DNA of 64,000 nt, taken from positions 20,251,358 through 20,315,357 of the forward strand of contig SFZH01000008.1 in assembly GCA_021234535.1 (NCBI GenBank), given 5' to 3'. The stretch's first letter is position 1. Each line of letters starts with the position of its first letter. Below the pieces are notes generated by a model. It was not told where the DNA came from and made no database searches. It worked only from the letters and a program-made list of their open reading frames with translations. The stretch is from Stichopus chloronotus. Its lineage: Eukaryota > Echinodermata > Holothuroidea > Aspidochirotida > Stichopodidae. Positions 61,216 to 64,000 of this stretch are shown here, piece after piece. A program made the position numbers and the translations under genes.

Positions 61216-64000
61216 AGCACGATCACTTACAGCGTGCGGGTGTAACATCCGGTATTACACTCATTACATAAATTCTCTATCTGGTGCAGTAGACTTTCCG
61301 TTCTTAGTTTCAACCTAGTCTGTTATTTGACGTGAGTGACGTCATCATCATCATGAATTGTTTAACATCCAATACTAATTTAACATTAATTACTATTATT
61401 CAGAGAAATGTTGATTTATAATGTTTAAGGGTTACTCTTCCATTAGTGAGGTGACGTTTTGGCGAAATTAATCGTTCATCATGAGTGTTATTGAGAACGA
61501 CTGGTATAGAAATGGTCAAGCACAGTGACCATTTTATTGACAACTCAACAGTGTAGGCCTTCTGCCCGTCATTGCGTCTTATTCAGTTGGGATGAACTTC
61601 ATGGGATATATTCATACAGCTCATCCTGTCTTCCAACAGGTCACATATTTCAGCTCATTAAAAAAAGCACGACATGTCACTCAGTTCATTCTCTAAATTT
61701 TGGGAAATGTTCACTGTCGTTGGCGTTTAAAAGACCAGAGAAAAAAATCATCATGAGTACTAACGAGTTACGTGTCGTGTCCTGGTATAATTCACTTACA
61801 ACTTCGCTATCCCGTACATTAGTATCAATGACTAGCTGTGCTATCAATAACTATAGCTGTAAAACATGAAATATTCATAACTGGTCACTACAGTGGCCGT
61901 TAGTGCTCCATAATGTTGGTTGCTTATGGCTCATGTTGTAAATGAAGCAACCTATTCTGGTAGGGCAGTGGGGTCAGCGTTCTTCTGAACGATTCTTCTA
62001 AGAGAATTTTCCCACTGAAGAGAAACAGCGTGGGACGAGTAGAATCATTGACTGGTGTCCTGGTGGTCGCTAAATAATTACTGCCAACTACTCGATCTGA
62101 CATTAAACTAAAGTGACTGAAGGTCATATTTATGGGTCGAAAATCAGTATCCGATGTTAGGCACTCTTAGATCATGCTTAGATCATGCTTAGATCATGCA
62201 TTAAAATGCAAGCAGAGAGGTCTGCATGCAATCATGGAGCACCATGATGTAATTAAAGAATACTGCTTCATTTGCCCAAGGAGCTACCTTGCAGCTCCTC
62301 GATTGGCCTCGGTGCTATAGTACGCTACACTGTTGATGGTTTGATAAGTGAGACGTTGATTTAGCCCCATGTTTGATCTTGCCCCATGTAGGCCTAGTTA
62401 CCTAACATTGTGTTCTCCCAATGAGTTACCACACCAGATGAGAGGACAAGAAGAGTGCAGGATAACAGAAGAACTCGAAGCGAATGGGTTGGCTAAGTAG
62501 TGCCTTGGCTGCATTCTTAGTCAGAATCTACAACAGCTTAAGGTGTTGGAAAATTTGTTACTGCCATGCGTTAGTTTATCAATGCTTTTATATAACCCCC
62601 AAATGCAAAGGTAAATCTTTGTTCGTTTGTTTCATATCTTTCACATCGAAATTAAACTGGTGTTTGCAGGGTTGCCTCCGCTACAGCCTTCGTCTCATCT
62701 CCAGCAAAAAAATTAAAGCAGTATTTTGAATTGTTTTGTGAAATTCGCTATTTTTACCAGACCTGTCAAATTTCTCTTACATACTACTCCGTGTGTCACG
62801 TACCAAACGAATATTAATGAGCGAGTAGTAATTGTTCAATTTGGCTTTTTTTCAATTTGAGACCAGAGACGTTTTACGTTAGTACTTACTTGCATTCACA
62901 CAGACGGTACAAGCCGATGTAAAGGACTTATAAAAGAATGGATGTGAAGCTTAACTAATTACAGTAATTATACGCATTAAAATGGGGTTGTATCTTTCAA
63001 ATTCCACACAAACCTGTTGATGTCGACACAATGTGCCCCCCTATTCAGGTAGGATTTAAAGGGAGGAAATACAGTAGATAAGGAGGAAACGTGAGTTTAG
63101 TTCCCCCTCCCTCACCCCCCCCCCCCCTACATTTACTACGTGCCAGACGACAACAGCAGCGAAAAGAGCAAAGACGCTGGTCGTGTTTTTCGTTTACTTT
63201 CCAGTTATCGTGATTGAAATGTATGCATATGTGTATTAGTGAAATTGATCGTTTAACGCTTAAGTAACGCCGGTGTATGGAAAGGTGATATACGTGCAGT
63301 CGATTAAGAAGTAAAGAAGGAAGTAAAAAGGTCACAAGCGACTTTGCTGTAAACACATATGGCAGTATCTGTCCCTTAGGATTTCCAGAAAGGTTACACA
63401 CACACATATAGGTGGAAAAGTAAATTTATTGACATGCCGTTGCCAACATTTTTTAGGTGGATCACCTGAAAACCAACTTGTTTGTCAACTGGTACATTCC
63501 TGTAAACCATGCAATCATAACGGGGAATGTAGAGTGCTTCTAAAGCAGCCAAGCTTTGAACGACAACTCCAAAACTGATGAAAAATTCGATTCCAAATTT
63601 AATCACTGGAACACAACATGTGAAGCGTCCGTCGTGTCCTTAGTCCTCATCCGAAACTCCCAGCAAGCTCATATCCTGATTGGTTAAAAGTTTGACAGTG
63701 GGCGTGTAAGGTTATAGGAGTTTAATCAGACGATGATGAGCGTAAAAACTGCACTAAAGAATGGATCAAGGGCTAAGATCTCATCCCCTTCTGAAAACGG
63801 TAATTCGGAGGAGGACCATGAGGGTTTTCCGCGATTTTGATCCCAACAGTGCTAATGATTTTACAAATATTTGTAAAACAGTATGCACTAAACTTAAAAT
63901 TCAAATTAGTTTGTGTTATGCCGTGGCCACTTCAACCACGTTTAGGTATATCATGGTATTTACCTTGTTGAGTAGAGTAGCACATTATTCTACTTCAGCA

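Larger units (their letters stand above)
54083..64000. other. Region upstream of the M13 peptidase gene, no recognised gene
   Basis: This must contain the promoter and probably a non-coding first exon, but neither could be placed. It holds poly-C runs (56228-56242, 63115-63127), a poly-G run (60731-60747), a TA/CA microsatellite (58536-58570), an inverted repeat copy (60330-60760) and a minisatellite (60800-61215). Short ORFs up to 120 codons lack recognisable domains and plausible splice context. Confidence 0.5.

Noticed and set aside
61525..61869. 114-codon plus-strand ORF
   Set aside because: No domain and no coding context; near degenerate repeat DNA.
63394..63606. 70-codon minus-strand ORF with a CATCAG acceptor-like start and CAG|GTGATC donor-like end
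   Set aside because: Peptide not recognised, weak splice sites and no partner exons found nearby.

Overview
The window is eukaryotic (metazoan) DNA: AT-rich, intron-dense, full of microsatellites and degenerate repeats, with no prokaryote-style coding blocks. An invertebrate deuterostome, perhaps an echinoderm, is my best guess from the DIRS-type tyrosine-recombinase retroelement remnant and the general repeat style; this is inference, not proof. Both recognised genes lie on the minus strand and were assembled by eye from exons bounded by GT/AG sites whose reading phases close.

Left edge (1-2.6 kb): the first two coding exons of a CPSF6/7-type subunit of pre-mRNA cleavage factor I (2394-2450 and 256-333). 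The rest of that gene lies beyond position 1. Its first intron holds an inverted-repeat element, a long hairpin and an ETS/CRE-like composite motif.

2.6-11.5 kb: intergenic, with one dispersed repeat pair, a tetranucleotide microsatellite and no recognisable gene.

11.5-54.1 kb: one large M13 (neprilysin/ECE family) zinc metallopeptidase gene. A 5' coding exon at 53809-54067 encodes a cytoplasmic tail and a membrane anchor. Nineteen consecutive exons from 30420 down to 11638 encode a complete ectodomain with [18 protein letters not shown] and a C-terminal CKVW. All 18 junctions among these nineteen exons keep frame. Between the anchor exon and the ectodomain are three very short candidate exons (39-45 nt, all multiples of three) that would encode an S/T/D/G-rich stem. 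The anchor exon ends in phase 1 and the ectodomain begins in phase 2, so at least one link exon is unresolved.

The 17.5-kb interval 36.3-53.8 kb, probably the first coding intron, contains a broken DIRS-like element (about 46.3-47.6 kb), members of two dispersed repeat families, a minisatellite and one further exon-like stretch near 50.8 kb.

54.1-64 kb: upstream of the peptidase gene. I recognise no gene here. It holds a degenerate minisatellite, the inverted partner of the 45-kb repeat and poly-G/C tracts. The two genes have no evident functional link: one acts in nuclear 3'-end processing, the other at the cell surface. I see no bacterial-type system, CRISPR array, convincing tRNA or rRNA. 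The most interesting signal is the candidate micro-exon stem region of the peptidase.
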